Shown here: one piece after another, positions 1 to 13,500 of the stretch
Numbering within the stretch: the first letter of the stretch is position 1
Layout: each line of letters begins with the position of its first letter
Origin: Balanoglossus misakiensis
Taxonomy: Eukaryota; Hemichordata
Assembly: GCA_040954595.2 (NCBI GenBank)
Contig: CM082591.2
Coordinates: 11,656,001-11,720,000, forward strand
Length of the DNA stretch: 64,000 nucleotides
Direction: 5' to 3'
Notes under the pieces: generated by a model
Databases searched by the model: none
Told to the model about the DNA's origin: nothing
The model's input: the letters and a program-made list of their open reading frames with translations, nothing else
Translations under genes and position numbers: made by a program

Positions 1-204
1 GGCAAGGTTGGCGGCAATCTAAGTCACTTAACTTCTCTGGGGGAATTTTAAGTCTCTTTCAGAAGTACTGTAAGTTATAAATGAGGGCTTTTCCCAAATA
101 TTTCAGTTTTGCATATACATTATGGGAATGCACCACATAATGCATTGTAGCTTCACCACTTGTTACATTTTGTATATTCAAAGAATAGATTCCTTGAAAA
201 TGAA

Positions 205-280
205 CCCCAACCATTTTTCGAATAACTGAACAATTGCCTATCCCTGTCCCGAGAGTGTTCGGATAATCAACGTTCTACTG
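205..280 (-). mobile_element. pogo/Tigger-like TIR end
   Basis: On the minus strand the sequence opens CAGTAGAACGTTGATTATCC and continues GAACACTC, next to a TA dinucleotide at 281-282. This is the look of a pogo-type (Tc1/mariner superfamily) terminal inverted repeat. A related end starts at 46179. The partner end was not found and may lie left of the window. Confidence 0.5.
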
Positions 281-526
281 TATTTAAAAACAAGTGACCT
301 ATCGGTCAAAAGAGCTCTGCTGACTTTAACAGTGAAACCTATAGCTGGGCAATGATATGAATACCCTAGGTTTTAATCATAACAATTGTATTCTATCAAA
401 CAAAACCAAACATAGAGTCATAGACATCACAAGTATTTAATATCCAAATTCAGCTTGATTCATTGTGCTAAAGAAAGAAAGAATTGATTCCTAAAGAACA
501 ATATCAAAAGGAAGCACCAAGGTTCT

Positions 527-1020
527 AATTTGCATATTCATGACCCCATCAAAATTCCAATTAACAAAATCAGGTAGGGGCACCATAACACACATTCCTA
601 CCAAATTTCAGCTCCATCGTACATGAATTTAGGGAGATTTTTTACCAAAAATTCTATTTTTAGATCTAATTTGCATATTTATGACCCCATCATATCCAAA
701 TTAACAAAATCAGGTAGAGGCACCATAACACACATTCCTACCAAATTTCAGCTTCATCGTACATGTAGTTAGGGAGATGAAGATTTTTGACCAAAAATTC
801 TATTTTTAGATATCATTTGCATATTCATGACCCCATCAAATTCAAATTAACAAAATCAGTTAAGGGCACCATAACACACATTCCAACCAAATTTCAGCTA
901 AATATGCCAAGTTGTTTTAAAGAAGAAGATTGAAATACCAAAAGTTGACGGACGACGGACGGACGGACACTTATCAACCTATTGCTACAGCTCGGCTGAC
1001 ACAAGTGACAGCAGAGCTAA
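527..1020. repeat. Tandem repeat (3 x ~143 bp) with downstream tail
   Basis: Three units begin with a near-identical TTTGCATATTCATGACCCC at about 527, 668 and 814, spaced 141 and 146 bp. Each contains CACCATAACACACATTCC and CCAAATTTCAGCT. The array is followed by GACGGACGGACGGAC and a segment ending GCAGAGCTAAAAA near 1020. It lies in the last NUP50 intron. Confidence 0.75.
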
Positions 1021-1186
1021 AAATATCAAAGAGACAGTAAGATTATGATGCTCCAAGGATTGCTTGGACAATGTTTCAACATCACTTGGCATTGTGTAGA
1101 TGTACATGAAAGAAAATACAGCTACTACACAAAACAAAAACCACTGATACAAAAAGTGTGTGGAAACTGAATGAAATGACTCCTAC

Positions 1187-1302
1187 CTAAGTTGGTATCT
1201 GCTCTGACTAACATCTGCAGCACACTGCTTGTCTTCTTCAGATGCAACATTCCCAGACCTCTCTCAGTGAAACTACTCTCTTTTTTGACAAATAATTTAC
1301 AC
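1187..1302 (-). CDS. NUP50: NUP50 exon: N-terminal half of Ran-binding domain
   Basis: A 116-nt exon with acceptor TTTTCAG and donor GTAGGAG. It encodes [39 protein letters not shown] and one base of the next codon. This aligns with the CKLFYKKD...GIGTLHLK...[10 protein letters not shown] block of the vertebrate NUP50 Ran-binding domain. It lies about 14.7 kb from the preceding exon because the intron between them holds the large nested transposon. The final exon is off the left edge. Confidence 0.93.
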
Positions 1303-4300
1303 CTGAAAAAAACAACAGTATTGTACGATTAGTGTTGTGTAACTAAACATATATAAAGATAAAACACTACTTGAATCTGTAAAGCTCCAGTAACTCCAAC
1401 TTTCGGCTACATTTGTATTTTCTCAGTTTTCTTGTTTTTATGCATGCGTGAAATAATTGCGGTTTTCAAGTTTGTGTCAACACAGAACATGAGTTGAAAA
1501 CCTAATTATTGAATGCAAAGTGCACTCAATTTCACTGTCCTTAATTACAAAAAAATAAATAATTGTAATGCAAAACTCCCTACAGAAACCATGGTTTCAT
1601 TGTAGAATAATGGAATCTATCACTCCCAATGACTTGGGATCATATTTCTCACAAGAGTCGGGATTTTCTGTCCAACTCAAGCCACAGGTGAGTGTGGGAC
1701 AAAATATCCCTGACGAGTGTGAGAAATATGATCCCAGGTCCTTGATGTGTGAGATTATATTTCTCACACGGTCACAAAAGTCGCTTGCACATGTGCCATG
1801 GTTAGGCCGCCCTTTTCGGGATTATAAAAGTTGGTAAACATTTCTTATCAGCGACTCAAATAGTTTTGCATTCACATGTGTATAAAAGGGACGGGGTCAT
1901 CGCCCTCTATGCGCGTCCACAGCAGCGTGTGTTTACTGTATATGGTACTCTTGAATTTGCTTTTTAAACGTCGTCGACGCCGATTTTATGGGCATTTGAA
2001 TGACCCGATACCCGTTTATGGTAACCTTTCATTGGAGGTTGCGATTGGAAGACTGCAGTCCATGCTACAAAATCGTTGTCGGAGGTCGAGTTTGCAATTC
2101 CTTTGTATGTGCCTTGGCCATTTCCGCGTCACTCCAATTGTTGCCTCGAGACACTGCTTCGGCCATTGTTTTAGTAAAGTGAACCTCAACGCTTAATGCA
2201 GCGCTTAATGAGACAAACCGCGTCGGCAGAGTGCGTTTAGATCGGCGTTTAGTGCGGTGTTTCTGTTCACACGTGATTTGAATCGCTGCTTAGTGCGGCG
2301 CCCCGACCCAGGTCCCACCCCTCAACACCGTCACAAAAAAAGAGCGGCGCAGGGCCGCTCTCACCTTTTCACACGTGGCACTTACAAATTAACGCCGCCC
2401 TAGGGCAGCCGCTGGGGCGGCGTTGACGGCACGTGAGAAAGGCACTAAATTAGCCAAATTCGTATTAAAACATTGAATTAATGACTCTGGAACTGTCGTC
2501 TGGCACGTTGTAGTCTCTGTCCGTGTAATGTGGGGGACACACACACACCATTGAGACGGTTCTGAAGCGTCTCAGAACAGATACCGTCTTAAAAAAACAC
2601 ATGTGGACGGTGTATAGTGGTTCTGAAATGGCTAAGATTTCAGACGGCTTTGCCAGTCAGACCTGAGCCGGTGTAAGGATTAACATCTCTCTGCAACCCA
2701 TTGTATATGGGGCCCAGCCTCAGTGCCTAGATATGTGGCGTTCTCACTGGCACGTTTACACCGGTGCTACAACGGTGTAAATTTGACACCGACGGAAAAA
2801 AACAAGTGAGAACGCTTTACGCCGTTGTTACGCCGGTGTTGATTTGCGACGGCGATGGGTGGCGGGTCAGGGCCAGTGCTGGACCAGCGCTCCGACGCAA
2901 ATAGTCAGTGAGAACGCAAAGATAAACAAACGCCGTTCAAAAGCGCCACCCTGCAGTGACTTTTGGGTATGTTTATTAGGTATAGCCCATTGTCTTTGGT
3001 CAGTTTCCATTGTTAAGTCAATCACTCTGGACGCGAGTGGTTTTTAAACCATTCGCAGTTTGCCAGGTCTGCAACACTTCTGTCTGCTACCAACTTTCGG
3101 AAGGTTCTCTCCATCACCGAAAAGCTGAGGCATTTTCCATTAATGGATTAACATTCATTTACTTCTAAACATTATCAAAACTGTCACAAAGTCGTCTAGA
3201 ACGCATATGCAGGTATAGAAACTGAAACATGTTGCTGTAAAGTCCTCGACGTCCTCAATTTTGTTAGTTGCCGTGATGCTAAACATGGCGATTTAGACGG
3301 TGTTTATTTCAAAACAGTGGCCAAAAGTTTAGTGTGTGGACGCACGGAGATTCTGTGGGCTAATCCCCTGTGTTTGCAAAGAGTAAACACTGGCATAACA
3401 CTGGTGTCGAAACTTTTAGTGAGAACAAGACTTATAAACAAGCGACACAAAGGATTAATGCTCTGTGTTTACCATAGGCAAACACTGCAGTGTCTCAAAT
3501 TTTTTCATGTGTGAACCTGGTACAACACACATCGCGTCATTTGATAACATTTAGCGTGCGTGCGCTAATTAAAGAATGCTTTGTCATCCAATCAGCGCTC
3601 ACGTCTTATACAGTACAGAATTCGATTCAGTGGGAGTATGGGATCGATTTGTTCTCAAACTCTGATCCCCTACACGCTCAGTGTGCCAGGAATGTGAGAA
3701 ACACTTTTCTCACACTCCTGGCCGCTGGGAGTGTGGGATAGAGAGTGAAACTTGTGGGGATACAAGTGGCAGTTTCTAATGAGCTTGCGTGTAAAATTAC
3801 TCTTCAGAAAAGAGCGATGTTTAGCACCTTGCTTAGTCAACAGTCATTGTGCCTTGTTGCTGATGGTCATCAGTAAATGAGGAGCCCCAAAACCTATAGG
3901 CAAAACCTTGAGGTAGTCAGAACTTACTGCAGCTGGGGCTCTGCTGAAAAAAATTGAGACGCCCAGTGGAAGTGAAACTTGTAGCAAAGTCCATGGTGAT
4001 AATATGCTAGACAACTAGGTCTTGCCTAAAAATGCTTCCCCGTACGTGAATAAATTAAAAACGTCTTTGTCCCAAGGGACCAACTCAAAGTGTATAAAAA
4101 CCCACATGCTTTTATATTACGTTACGCACTGATTTCAAAGCTGTAAGACTCACAGGCGGTACTGTAGTAGCGCTTATTAAAAAATAGCGTCAAGGACACT
4201 GTGGTCCCATTTGAGGATTATGCAGAAATAGGGATACACCAGAATAAAAATTACAGGTGACATTCCAAGCAGATACGATTTAACCATATAGAAATATCGA

Positions 4301-4448
4301 ATGTAAAAAAATTAACAAGGAACATGCCCAATAAACTGTCATGTGTCATGGCAGTCTTACAAGTGGTGCGAGAAAAATTTATTTTTGACCAAAAATTGTT
4401 TGTACAAACACATATGACAAGCAACTTCTTTCAGTCAGCCCTGGAACA

Positions 4449-4510
<62 letters not shown>

Positions 4511-7500
4511 GACGCTCACTGACCTGCCACTGGTAATTAAAAATTTAATAGCTAGTGGTCTCTGTAACAGCTGGCCTATTAAAGTTATGTAAACATGTCG
4601 AAGTTGGGGGTAACAACTCCTTGTAAACAGTAACTTTCAAAACAAGGAGAAGATTTGCTAACCAAAAACAAAGAAACTTACAAAAAAACTCGCTAAATAT
4701 TGAATATTTCTGCTATCAGAATTAAATAAAAGTTGCACATGTATGTGTTATGTAATTGTATCCTAAATTTCAAACGAATCAGAGAAAAAAAAATTAAAAG
4801 AAGTTTTAAAGAAAATATTTGTTCAAAAGTGGCAAAAATACAAATATCCAAATATCACCAAAATTGTACAATATCTTACTTCAATCACAATAAGGAACAT
4901 GCCTGCCAAAGTTCAATGCAATGTGACACGCGGTTTCAGAGGAAACAATTTTTGAGAAAAATTGGGAAAAAAATTCCCCAATAACACATTTATGCAAATA
5001 TCAGAATATTTTTAGCAACATCTTACTTGGGTTCCCCTTAGGAACATTCCTACCAAATTGCAAAGCAATCTGGCATGCGGTTTTAGAGAAAAAAAAAAAT
5101 TGACCAAAAATGGCAAAAATCGCTCAACATTTTAAATATGCAAATGTTGCAACAATTTGAACAAAACTATAGGTACTCAGACAACCTATAGGAAGCTTCG
5201 TACTAAATTTCAAAGAAGTAGGCCTATCACTTGCAGAAATGAAGATTTTTTACCAAAAATATGGAAAAATACAAAAAAATGCATAAAAAATCGATAATAT
5301 TAGCTCAAGCAAGACTGTTCGAGGTAGACATAAGATACATGCAAGCCAATTTTCAAATCAATATGACCAGTGGTTGTTGAGTTTCTGAGTTTTGACCAAA
5401 TTTAGGTTTTTCCCAGCTTATTTGCATATTTTTGGCAATGACAACTTCGTTTGAAAAAACTCCAATCTACAGCCCAGCATGCACCTACACACCAAATATG
5501 GAGGTTATACGCGCAGCGGTTTTCAAGTTTTTGATGTGGACAAACATACAGACATCCATCCATCCATCCATCCATACATACATACATCCATTCATACATA
5601 CAGACGCAACCGATCCCATAAGGTCCCATGGTACATACCAATGGGACCCAAAAACAACACAAGAAGAAGATGAAGAAGTAGAAGAAAAACCCTAGTAAAA
5701 CCCTATTGGTTTTACTGGGGTTTTTCTTCTACTTCTTCATCTTCTTCTTGTGTAGTTTTTTTAGCTCATGCAGTACCCTCGTGAATGTTTAATTAGTCAC
5801 GTAACATGATTACCATATGTGGGCAACATTTTCAAATGGGTCTAATTTGCATATGAATGGAGACATCAAAATTCTGTATTTAACTTTTGCGGACCATGTG
5901 GTCAGTGTTCTACATGCCAAATTTCAAGGCCCTGGGCCAAGTGTATTTTGAGAAGTATTTTTCATAGTTTTTGGACCCAGCCATGCTAACCAATAGGGCT
6001 ATAGGTTTGCTTTTAGTTGAACATGGACCAGTATGGGGTCAAACAATTTTGCCCAGATTTTGGGTGAACTCAGGTGACCTTTGACCTACTTTCCCATATC
6101 TCGGCATCCAGGGCAGGTACAGCCTTGGCGTTTGGAGAGATGGGACTAAAAATTTTTAGCCACCTGTGACACCTGCTTATCTCATTAATTATGTGCATAC
6201 CTAATTCCAGGCGAACCAATAGATCTAGAGGTCTGGTTTTTGTTGGACCTGGAACAGTATGGGGCCAACATTTTTTGCCCAAATTTCAGGTGACCACATA
6301 TGACCTTTGACCTTCGGCTAAAGCTTGGGCCCGCCATCGCTGCTTGCAGCTATATTACTTTTAGTGTGGATTTTCTTGGATCTTCCATTCATTTGATGTG
6401 GGACAACAAATGGGATGAGTTTCAAGTTGTGAATCATATATGTTCCTCAAAAGGACTTTTTCATGCATATTCATACCACCTAGGTCTATGGTTTGCGGGA
6501 TTACGGAGGAAAAGCCAGTTTGAAAAGGACCTCCTCCCTAAATTCATGTATTATTTTAAGTTTTTCTTATTTATTTGCAAATGTTCATTCTTGTGTCAGG
6601 TTTTGAAAAAAATATACACTGTACAGTGTTTGACCCCGAATTTTGGCGAGATGTGTTGTTGATTTTCAATCGCACCATGAAGCCTATTTGAACCTAATTT
6701 GCATAAATGTCCGAGGGGGTCGTTCTGGCACTTTGACTCATTTTTACCCCCATTGTTTTGTCTTTTCGCAAAGCATAATTATTTTTTCCTGGTCAAATAG
6801 AAGGCCCGATTACAGTATGTCAACTGATAGTGCTACTGATTGGCTACATGATTGTGAACATGAGAAATCCCCAACAGATTACATGATAGAATATTCCTAG
6901 AAACCCACTTTTACTAAAAATTGTCATTTTCAATTTCATTGAATTTTGCACATGGCTTAGTAAAATATAATCAGATTCAGAGCTTGATAAAAATCACAAT
7001 CACTGTTGACAGTGTTGCTGATTTTGAGATAAACATTGACTTGTGAAATATTTTTTGTTACACAGAAACCACTGATTAAAATGCTGACTCAGCAGTCTCT
7101 TCATCATTGGCTAAATTCATGGCCTTATATTTCACTACATAGCACAGCGCCCATGCATGGTAATGTACATTGTAGATTTTGATAACACTGGGATTTGAAC
7201 AAATAATAGAAATGGCACTATTTTCAGTCTTATCAATCAGCTATTCTTAAAATGAAGTAAAAAGATCAGGTTTTTAAAGTATTTTGCAGTGAATAGAGAT
7301 GTTTATCTACAAGTTAGTAATTACACGTCTATCTACAGCAGCAGGTGTCGTAAACTAAAAGAACAGTCTCTAAGTTCACCACCCTTGCCATGGGATGCTG
7401 GACTGGCGTGGATATTAATTTACGTGAAGTTTTCTGATGTCTTTGTTGAGGCGACTATTGAAAAGATAGAGTAAGTAACTTATAAATACAATGTAACTGC

Positions 7501-10500
7501 GTCCAGCAAATACTGCTGGCTTCGGCATATATGGCAGAAATTAATAAAATACCACGGATACTGCTTATGTCACAATAATCATTGCACTTTGAGAGATCAA
7601 TTGCCCAAATTAAAAGAAACCATTGAGAAAACCCTGAAAAATATGTCACTTGTCAGGATTACAGGCAGTGGTCGCGCTTACGCATAATTCCTCCGTATTT
7701 GACGCAATCAGAAACAGGACGCAATATTTCTTTGACCAGCGTCCCTGGGGACGCAGTATCACAGCGCACTTAAAACAATATTGTCCTTTTGACCTTTGAA
7801 CATTATGCCACGTTTCTTAATATACACACAAAAGGGAACGCAGCGTGGCGTGGCACGCGCATGGCGGGCGTTTGCGCATTTGATACCGGATAGTTCTGAG
7901 TAAATTGACTAAAATGTTGCATTTTATTTGTGTCGTAGCATCTACAGAAGTGCGTTTGACGTTTCTCATTGGTAGTTTTGCTACATTTGAAATCATAGGA
8001 ACTTTTGGTTTGTCACCATTTTGTCAGTAAGTTGATCGTAAAAATTGCTGTCGTGTGTTATGAGTTCCCGCAAGCAGCTAAGTCTTTTCCAATTCGGTTG
8101 TCCGATGCCGCCCACGTATGCAGTGTACCAACACCACGACAGTGTCAGAGAAATGCAGATCGCGATCGCGAAAGTTTTGGAGACGCAACTTGGTGCGGAA
8201 ATTGCCGATAACCCAGTCATTTCTGTCATTGTTGATGAAACCGTTAACATAACAGTAAATAAAAAGCTCATCATATTTATCAGGATCGTAAAAAATGGTT
8301 GAAGTAAGACCATTTTTTCTGGAAATGTCACCATTCCTGTGGGAAATGCCGAGACTGTTACCGAAGCAATACTGTGGCAACCTGAGCAGAAAAACATATG
8401 TAAGTACAAAGTTGTCGGACTGGGATCAGACGGAGCGTCGGTTATGACTGGCCGTCACAACGGTGTAGGCGTACGGCTAAAACGCATAATCCCGTTTCTC
8501 ATACAAGTACACTGTGCCGCCCACAGAGTCGCTCTTTTATCGTCGGATGCTGCTAAAGGCGTCGACCAGGTCAGCAAATACAGAAATACGGTCAATTCTA
8601 TCTATAACTACTCCGCCAGTCGTTACGAACGACTTCGTGAACTGAACAAAGCCCTTGAAACCAGTGATTTCCTCAGTCTTAAGGTAGTTGGAAAGGCTAT
8701 TTTTGAAGCAAATTCTCTCAATGTTTGTGAATTTATTTTCACAAGTTAGAATAAAGATAATGACTTGAAATTTGCAGCATGTATTCTTAACAAACTCAAA
8801 AGTGAGGGAAAAATATGACTGTAAAAATATCTGCTAAAATTATGAAATTTGATACGCCTAAATATAAATATTCATAATTTTACAAAATATTGATTGAATC
8901 TTGACATGTTTTCACAAATTATTGAATAATTTGTATTCATTTTAATATTAAGCAACCCCTCCAGCAATGTACGGGACACTTTCAGCATAAACTTATTTTT
9001 TTCAAAGTTATCACTCAGGAAAACACAGTTTTTGTTGATATTTTGTATACAACTTTAACGTGCTGCCAAAACACAACAGGAAAACTTATGAAAAAACTGT
9101 CCCGAAAATTGTTCTTTGGGATGTCCCGAGCCTTTCCTGGAAGTTTCATGATAAAAAAATTATCTGGCATACCAATTCAATCACAAATAAAAACCATTAC
9201 ATTATGGCGAAGGGCAGAAAAGTAGCGAAATACGCAAAGTTTAGCGGCAGTTCACGGCGAAGGATCGCATTTATCTGGGTCAAACGCTTTTCCGCTGGCT
9301 TTTCGGGTTCCCTAGAAATGCAAAAATGTCCATAATTTGGCAGCCTTTAATAAACAAGCAAGGTTATCTATCGTTGAAAATTGCAAGAATCAGTGTTTGC
9401 AAGTTACATTTAAATGCCCTTGGCTAGGGGAACCCGTCCTTGTGCGCATAGCCTAGGAGAAGTCTTCCCCTAGAGGGCGCTCAAATAAGGCTCCCTAGCT
9501 TCCTTGCCAGATGTATGAAATTAGGTATAATAAAACCAGCCATATCTTGTTACACGTTTATTGCCCCGAATTTTTCATGAGTTTAATTTTTCTCTAATAC
9601 ATTTCTAGATATAAATTCAGTGTTTTTAAATGAAATTTTAACTGACGCCCTAGCCTTTCCAACTACCTTAAACCGCCCTGTTCAGCGAGCTGTCAAGTCG
9701 ATAGAAAGTAATTGGCCAGCATTGGTTTTAGAGCTCGATGAAGATGCGAGAAAAAATCCTACCGCTGATGGTTTGTTGCGATTGATCAAACCATATTCAT
9801 TCGTTGCAATGACCTACACTCTCACCGACGTTCTACCGGTTATAGATAGGCTAAACTTGGTGTTTCAGCGGGAGGATGTCAATCTGTCGCGAATAAAGCC
9901 GATGGTAAATACAACAATATCGACACTTCGTGATTTTCTCCCGCGACCAATGTCCGGAAATATTGAAAGGCAGTTTCAACAGGAATTCGAGGAGAATAAT
10001 GGCACTTTTCGCGGAATTCAACTCTCATACGCCGGTGTTGCAAACGTGACTGCGTACAACCATGGAGGTACTAGAGAGAAGGAGCGAGGACGCTATTGTT
10101 TCCTATGAATCCCATGTGCGTCTTAATCTGTTTGCAGATAACATTAGGCTCTCAACCTTTTATCACCTGATAGGCGTTCATTAAAGCTGTGCGCTTGCGT
10201 AGATAAACAAATCATAGCTGGCGTCGCGTCTCCATGATTTACAAAGCATAAACAACCAGACCAAACTGCTGTGCCGAACGTCTCCGCGCTGGCAATTACA
10301 ATGGTGAATATCGGGCATCCCACACCATCCCACGCGAACAAAAATACTTGCATCGGGAAGATTGGTTTTCAAAGAAAACCTAAGAACTTATTGTTTTTTG
10401 CTGAAAATTGCTACAAACTCAAAATATTCATTTCAAAATCATACGTTTTGGTTGTACAAAGAAGAAAAATAACGCCACAAGTCTTCCAAGACGTCCGACT

Positions 10501-13500
10501 GACACGTTTCCGGTAGTGGTGATGCGTAAACTTGACCCCTAGATGTAAATAAAAGTCACCACGCATATGTAGTACGCTCGTCCGCGATGTGCGCATAGTG
10601 TTTTTAATATCATAGAAATTTTACCCCGTAGATCTTGCAAACCTAACTGTAAAATCGGCGGTAACGCACAGTGGGTTCAAATGACGCTATCGACACAGAA
10701 ACACAAAGACTTAAGAAGCTTATCACACTTCAGAAGAAAGGGATTTAATCCGCTTAAATCCGTCCTCGCTCCTTCTCTCTAGTACCTCCATGGTACAACC
10801 GGGTCAGAGTGTCGTTCATCGAACATCTGATAGCAAGCCTGGAAGAACGATTTCCAGATGACGCGTTAGATATACTGAACTGTCTGGATCGCGTTTTTAA
10901 CGTGAGTCAGTACCCAGATGACGACGAATGCCTCCGCGATTAAGCGATCGAGCAGATTGACTGATTGGCAGCATTTTACGGCGAGGTGAAACGGGATGCT
11001 GAAGGGAACGAGGTGCGACCGCTTGTAAATAGCGACCGTCTACGCGATCAGTTTCCCGCGGTCAAACGGACACTAACAGGACATGGAGTTCGTTTTTTCG
11101 AAGACGCGTGCCGAGTCATTATCACCGATTACGCCGATATATTTCCGGATTATTCCGTCCTCGCGTCGATCGCTCTGGTTGTACCGGTTTCAAGTGTACC
11201 TTGCAAAAGGGGCTTCAGTACTTAGAACCGTATCAAGTGCGCGAAACGCAGTCGTCTGTCTGACCGCCATGTTAATAATAATAATTTATTTTTATACAGC
11301 GATTTCCATCAAACCGCTTTACAATAAAAAAAACAACTAAGCTCATAAAATACAATATTAAAACCGTGAAGATACACTGATAAAATGGCCTACTCGGCAT
11401 TAAAACTTTATAAAAATGTTATTAGAAATAACAAAACAGTGACTAAGTCATGTACTTCTTAAAAAGGTAAGTTTTGAGAGATGTCTTAAACGCAGCAACG
11501 GTTGGTGACAATCTAATTTCTTTTGGTAAGACATAATTCCAAAGTGTTTCTGCTCCCAGTTCACTGGCTCCAAAGTTGGTGTGAACGCTGAGCGTGTCAG
11601 CCGTTTAGGATCATGAACTGTGATCAGATCAGACAGATAGGCAGGAGCTTGGTTGTGCAATATTTTATAGACAAAAAGAAGAATTTTGAAATTGATTCTA
11701 GCATGGATAGGCAGCCAGTGTAGCTCCCGTTTCACTGGTGTGATATGCTCATGCCTTTTTGTGCGTGTGACGAGACGTGCAGCAGAATTTTGAAGTAACT
11801 GAAGTTTATGAAAGTGCTTATCTTCGATAACAAACAGCAAACTGTTGCAGTAATCTATGTGTGATGTAACGAAAGCGTGCACAAGTCTTTCAGTGTTTGA
11901 GCGATCTAAAACATTTCTAATACGTCCAATTCTATGGAGAGCAAATGACGCAGACTGACATAATTTGACAATGTGAGTACTCATATCTGCAAAGCGGTTT
12001 AAATAAGCACCAAGATCGCGGACGGATCTAGACGTGGTAACATTAGTATTCCCTACTCTGAGAAATGGCAGGTCAACAGATTTCTTAAATTTTGAACGAA
12101 AATGGATCACTTCTGTCTTGGCATCATTTAAAACCAAACGATTTTCAATCATCCATTGACGAATATCATCAATGCAATGTTCAACCATAAATGACGAGTC
12201 CATGGCACGTTCACATATCAAATACAACTGAGTATCGTCAGCAAATAACATAAGATCCAAAGCATGTCTAATGATTATATCCTCTAATGGTGCTGCATAC
12301 AGACTACAGTGTAAAAAGTATTGGGCCCAGTCCACTTCCCTGAGGGACGCCACAATCAAGATTACTTGGCTCTGATAATACACCATCAATACACACAATC
12401 TGTGTTCTATCACATAAGTACGACTCAAACCAAGCAATAGTCTAGTAAATCTACGAGATTTGGGCACCTAACCCACCACAAATTGCAACAGAATTTTTTT
12501 TTTCAGAATATATTTCGGAGAGGTTACTAGAACAACATATCAAAAATGCACCTGAATCCACCTTGTGGAAATATGTCTAATTTGCATAAATTTAATATTG
12601 AAAATTTTTGGGCCAAGTATCAAGAAATAAACATGATTTTTCCATGATTTTAAAGTTTAAAAATATTTCATGTGCATGAAGAACCATTTTGGAATAATAT
12701 TTGACATGGGCAGTTTTCATAATTTGCATAAATTCAATATGGTGAACAGTATTCCTAAAAAAACATATTTGGGCAGTATATCGGGTAATACACAAACTGT
12801 TTTAGTGTTTTTTTTATTTCAAAACTACCTCTATGACATTTGGAACAATTTTGAAAAAAATTGTTTACATTTGCACTTTATATTTTGCATAAATCCAATA
12901 TGGCCGCCAAATGAATGTTTGACAGTTTATCATACTCCGACATATATAATAAGGTTCTAGCATAGAATATATGTTGTAGCACTAGGAATGAGTATGAAGC
13001 AAATATAAAACTCTCTTTCATTAATATGTAAAACGAAAATATAACAGCAATGCAACAGATAATTATAATCACATGACTTCTTTAAACCTGTATAGTAATC
13101 AGTCTAACAATATACTTCCTATAGTATTAAAATGTCAATTAAATGACGATTGTAGATTATTATTTAACTTGTAAGTCGTACTTTATCCCCGAAAATAATT
13201 TTAAAATCATATATCTAAGTCTTAAAAATCAGCTGAAACGTATTCTGGCGAATTGGTTACACGACTAACACCTGTTAAATAAACTGAGATGTTACCTTAC
13301 TATTTTGTTACTCCATTAGCTGTAACTTGGACCTACTTTACAGTATATGCTATTTTCTATGCCAGAACCTTATTATATATGCCGGAGTATGATAAGCTGT
13401 CGAATATTCATTTGGCGGCAATATTGGATTTATGCAAAATATAAAGTGTAAATGTAAACAAGATATTTTTAACATTGTTTCAAATGTCATAGAGGTAATT

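Larger units (their letters stand above)
8045..11226 (+). pseudogene. hAT-family transposase pseudogene
   Basis: Pieces in order: [20 protein letters not shown] (8165-8260); [20 protein letters not shown] with [10 protein letters not shown] and [20 protein letters not shown] (8339-8680); [20 protein letters not shown] and [15 protein letters not shown] (9672-10050); [20 protein letters not shown] (10800-10900); and [20 protein letters not shown] (11150-11220), the C-terminal hAT dimerisation region. The family resembles the KIAA1586/ZNF862-type hAT transposases of animals. It is dead: two transposons interrupt it, frameshifts separate the pieces, and the RW motif seen in the 43.7-kb copy is missing here. 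Frame changes near 8300 and 10940 confirm decay. Confidence 0.85.

Noticed and set aside
1-1186. Search for the last NUP50 exon
   Set aside because: No sequence encoding the expected GN-I-L-N continuation was found on the minus strand; it is presumed to be off the window.
4324-4536. Open frame ending in a His-Thr run
   Set aside because: The run is the (CA)n microsatellite; the upstream part is a dispersed repeat also found at 41019-41207.
5402-5695. Open frames on both strands rich in Tyr, Met and His
   Set aside because: They translate the ATGG/CATC microsatellite of the GGTCCCATTGG repeat; the same frames recur at 33732-34163, 57369-57644 and 60755-60985.
6320-6352. Helitron 3' end (hairpin GCTGCTTGCAGC)
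   Set aside because: The palindrome is suggestive, but no CTRR end, 5' TC boundary or A|T insertion site could be shown consistently across copies.
6300-6662. 120-codon open frame on the plus strand
   Set aside because: It starts inside a repeat, shows no domain, and has no splice support; the residues look like translated AT-rich intron.
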